Assembly (NCBI GenBank): GCA_035541935.1
Contig: DATKMJ010000071.1
Location: 1 to 59,654 of the forward strand
Direction of reading: 5' to 3'
DNA from: Candidatus Binatia bacterium
GTDB taxonomy: Bacteria > Vulcanimicrobiota > Vulcanimicrobiia > Vulcanimicrobiales > Vulcanimicrobiaceae
Length of the DNA: 59,654 nt
Part shown: one piece after another, positions 59,127-59,654 of the stretch
Numbering within the stretch: the first letter of the stretch is position 1
Layout: each line of letters begins with the position of its first letter
Program-made: the position numbers and the translations under genes
Notes under the pieces: generated by a model
Seen by the model: only the letters and a program-made list of their open reading frames with translations
Told to the model about the DNA's origin: nothing
Database searches by the model: none

Positions 59127-59654
59127 TCATTCGTAGATGCCGCGGAAATACCAGTGCGAGCCTTGCCGGTAGATGCGCGCGAAGGTACCGCTCTCCAAGA
59201 CGACGTCGTACTCATCGCGCCCCTCGGCGCAATCCGAGTGCGACCGCTCGGCGATGCGCCACGGACCGGCGCACTGCCGCACCGCCTGCCGATCGACGAC
59301 CGCCGGTTCGCCGCCGCGCAACTGAACCGGCACCTCTCGCACTTCGTGCAGCCGCAACTGCGGAACGAGCTCACTTCGCTTGTCACCCTGAGCGGAGTCG
59401 AAGGGCTTAACCGTGTCACCCTGAGCGTAGTCGAAGGGCTTAACCGTGTCATCCTGAGCGGAGTCGAAGGGCTGAGCGTAGTCGAAGGGCTTGTCATCCT
59501 GAGCGGAGTCGAAGGGCTTAACCGTGTCACCCTGAGCGGAGTCGAAGGGCTGAGCGTAGTCGAAGGGCTTAACCGTGTCACCCTGAGCGGAGTCGAAGGG
59601 CTGAGCGTAGTCGAAGGGCTGCCGAAGGACGAAAGGCTCGTAACGAAATCGCTC
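59127..59654 (-). CDS. C-terminus of an ImuB-like / Y-family polymerase-related protein (partial)
   Basis: The minus-strand frame is open from the window edge to the stop at 59127 (175 residues). Its last 75 residues (LHEVREVPVQLRGGEPAVVD through WRIAERSHSDCAEGRDEYDVVLE to HWYFRGIYE, given in parts) match the DUF6504-type tail of ImuB/DNA-polymerase-Y-family proteins. Upstream of that is an in-frame array of PFDSAQ/PFDYAQ units encoded by the dispersed repeat. Context with dnaE2 supports ImuB; the polymerase domain itself is outside the window, so the call is provisional. Confidence 0.6.
   Translation of the reverse strand, partial: ERFRYEPFVLRQPFDYAQPFDSAQGDTVKPFDYAQPFDSAQGDTVKPFDSAQDDKPFDYAQPFDSAQDDTVKPFDYAQGDTVKPFDSAQGDKRSELVPQLRLHEVREVPVQLRGGEPAVVDRQAVRQCAGPWRIAERSHSDCAEGRDEYDVVLESGTFARIYRQGSHWYFRGIYE
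59382..59620. repeat. Nine-copy array of the dispersed GAGCGNAGTCGAAGG repeat
   Basis: Nine copies of GAGCG[G/T]AGTCGAAGG are joined either directly (CT spacer) or by CTTAACCGTGTCAYCCT or CTTGTCATCCT spacers. The same unit occurs three times at 13204-13279. The array interrupts the ImuB-like gene but keeps its reading frame, coding for nine PFD[S/Y]AQ units on the minus strand. Confidence 0.93.

Noticed and set aside
59060-59581. A minus-strand frame rich in LSPSTPLRMT units
   Set aside because: This is the alternative frame of the dispersed repeat. The frame ending at 59127 carries the recognisable DUF6504-like tail.
59382-59620. Possible CRISPR array
   Set aside because: The spacers are themselves repeated short strings (CTTAACCGTGTC) and the unit recurs elsewhere as a dispersed element; no cas genes are present.

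Overview
This window is dense, high-GC bacterial chromosome with short intergenic gaps. Genes commonly overlap by 4 bases (ATGA or GTGA) or by 1 base (TAATG). A TonB-dependent receptor, a second beta-barrel protein and many lipobox lipoproteins point to a diderm envelope. The lysine genes are of the diaminopimelate type. Many secreted proteins have repeated or little-studied folds, and the sulfatase lies close to a true formylglycine-generating enzyme. This would fit a poorly cultured lineage such as Eremiobacterota/Vulcanimicrobiota, but that placement is inference and no taxonomic marker gene is visible.

Region 1 (1-13.2 kb, all minus strand) reads from a GDP-mannose-type nucleotidyltransferase and a GT4 glycosyltransferase through pcrA into dapB-asd-lysC-dapA, then a WecG-type glycosyltransferase, a second sugar nucleotidyltransferase, comF, ribD and ribE (cut by the window edge). 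Most junctions overlap, so lysine/peptidoglycan precursor, riboflavin, surface-sugar and DNA-repair functions appear to share one transcription unit. Region 2 (13.2-19.3 kb) has a dispersed-repeat cluster, a frameshifted HNH endonuclease gene, tRNA-Gln(CTG) and tRNA-Glu(CTC) with a terminator, a patch of gene debris (DUF1326 and 3-hydroxyisobutyrate-dehydrogenase remnants), an MFS transporter, a coiled-coil protein, an ornithine-cyclodeaminase-family enzyme and a lipoprotein. Region 3 (19.4-26.7 kb, plus strand) has an S9 peptidase, a GMC-type oxidoreductase, a DUF4239 membrane protein, a lipoprotein, a SnoaL-like protein and an APC permease.

Region 4 (26.7-34.6 kb) has a Cys-type sulfatase followed by a methyltransferase, a divergent beta-barrel protein, and a five-gene operon (BASS transporter, TRIC channel, CYTH-like protein, degenerate M48-like protein, formylglycine-generating enzyme). 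The last enzyme would activate the sulfatase. Region 5 (34.7-41.8 kb) has secreted proteins, a GH125 alpha-mannosidase coupled to a glycosylasparaginase and a BTAD regulator (a possible N-glycan-degrading unit), DUF1059, a methyltransferase, a GNAT protein and a membrane protein. Region 6 (41.8-50.9 kb) has a large TonB-dependent receptor, a cyclase/ATPase signalling protein, a LuxR-type regulator and a lipoprotein made of 14-residue tandem repeats. Region 7 (51-59.65 kb) has a repeat lipoprotein, a patatin, a phosphoesterase, an RsbW-like kinase, a 56-residue protein, a cupin, the error-prone polymerase DnaE2 and the C-terminus of an ImuB-like protein. A nine-copy dispersed repeat sits in frame inside that last gene.
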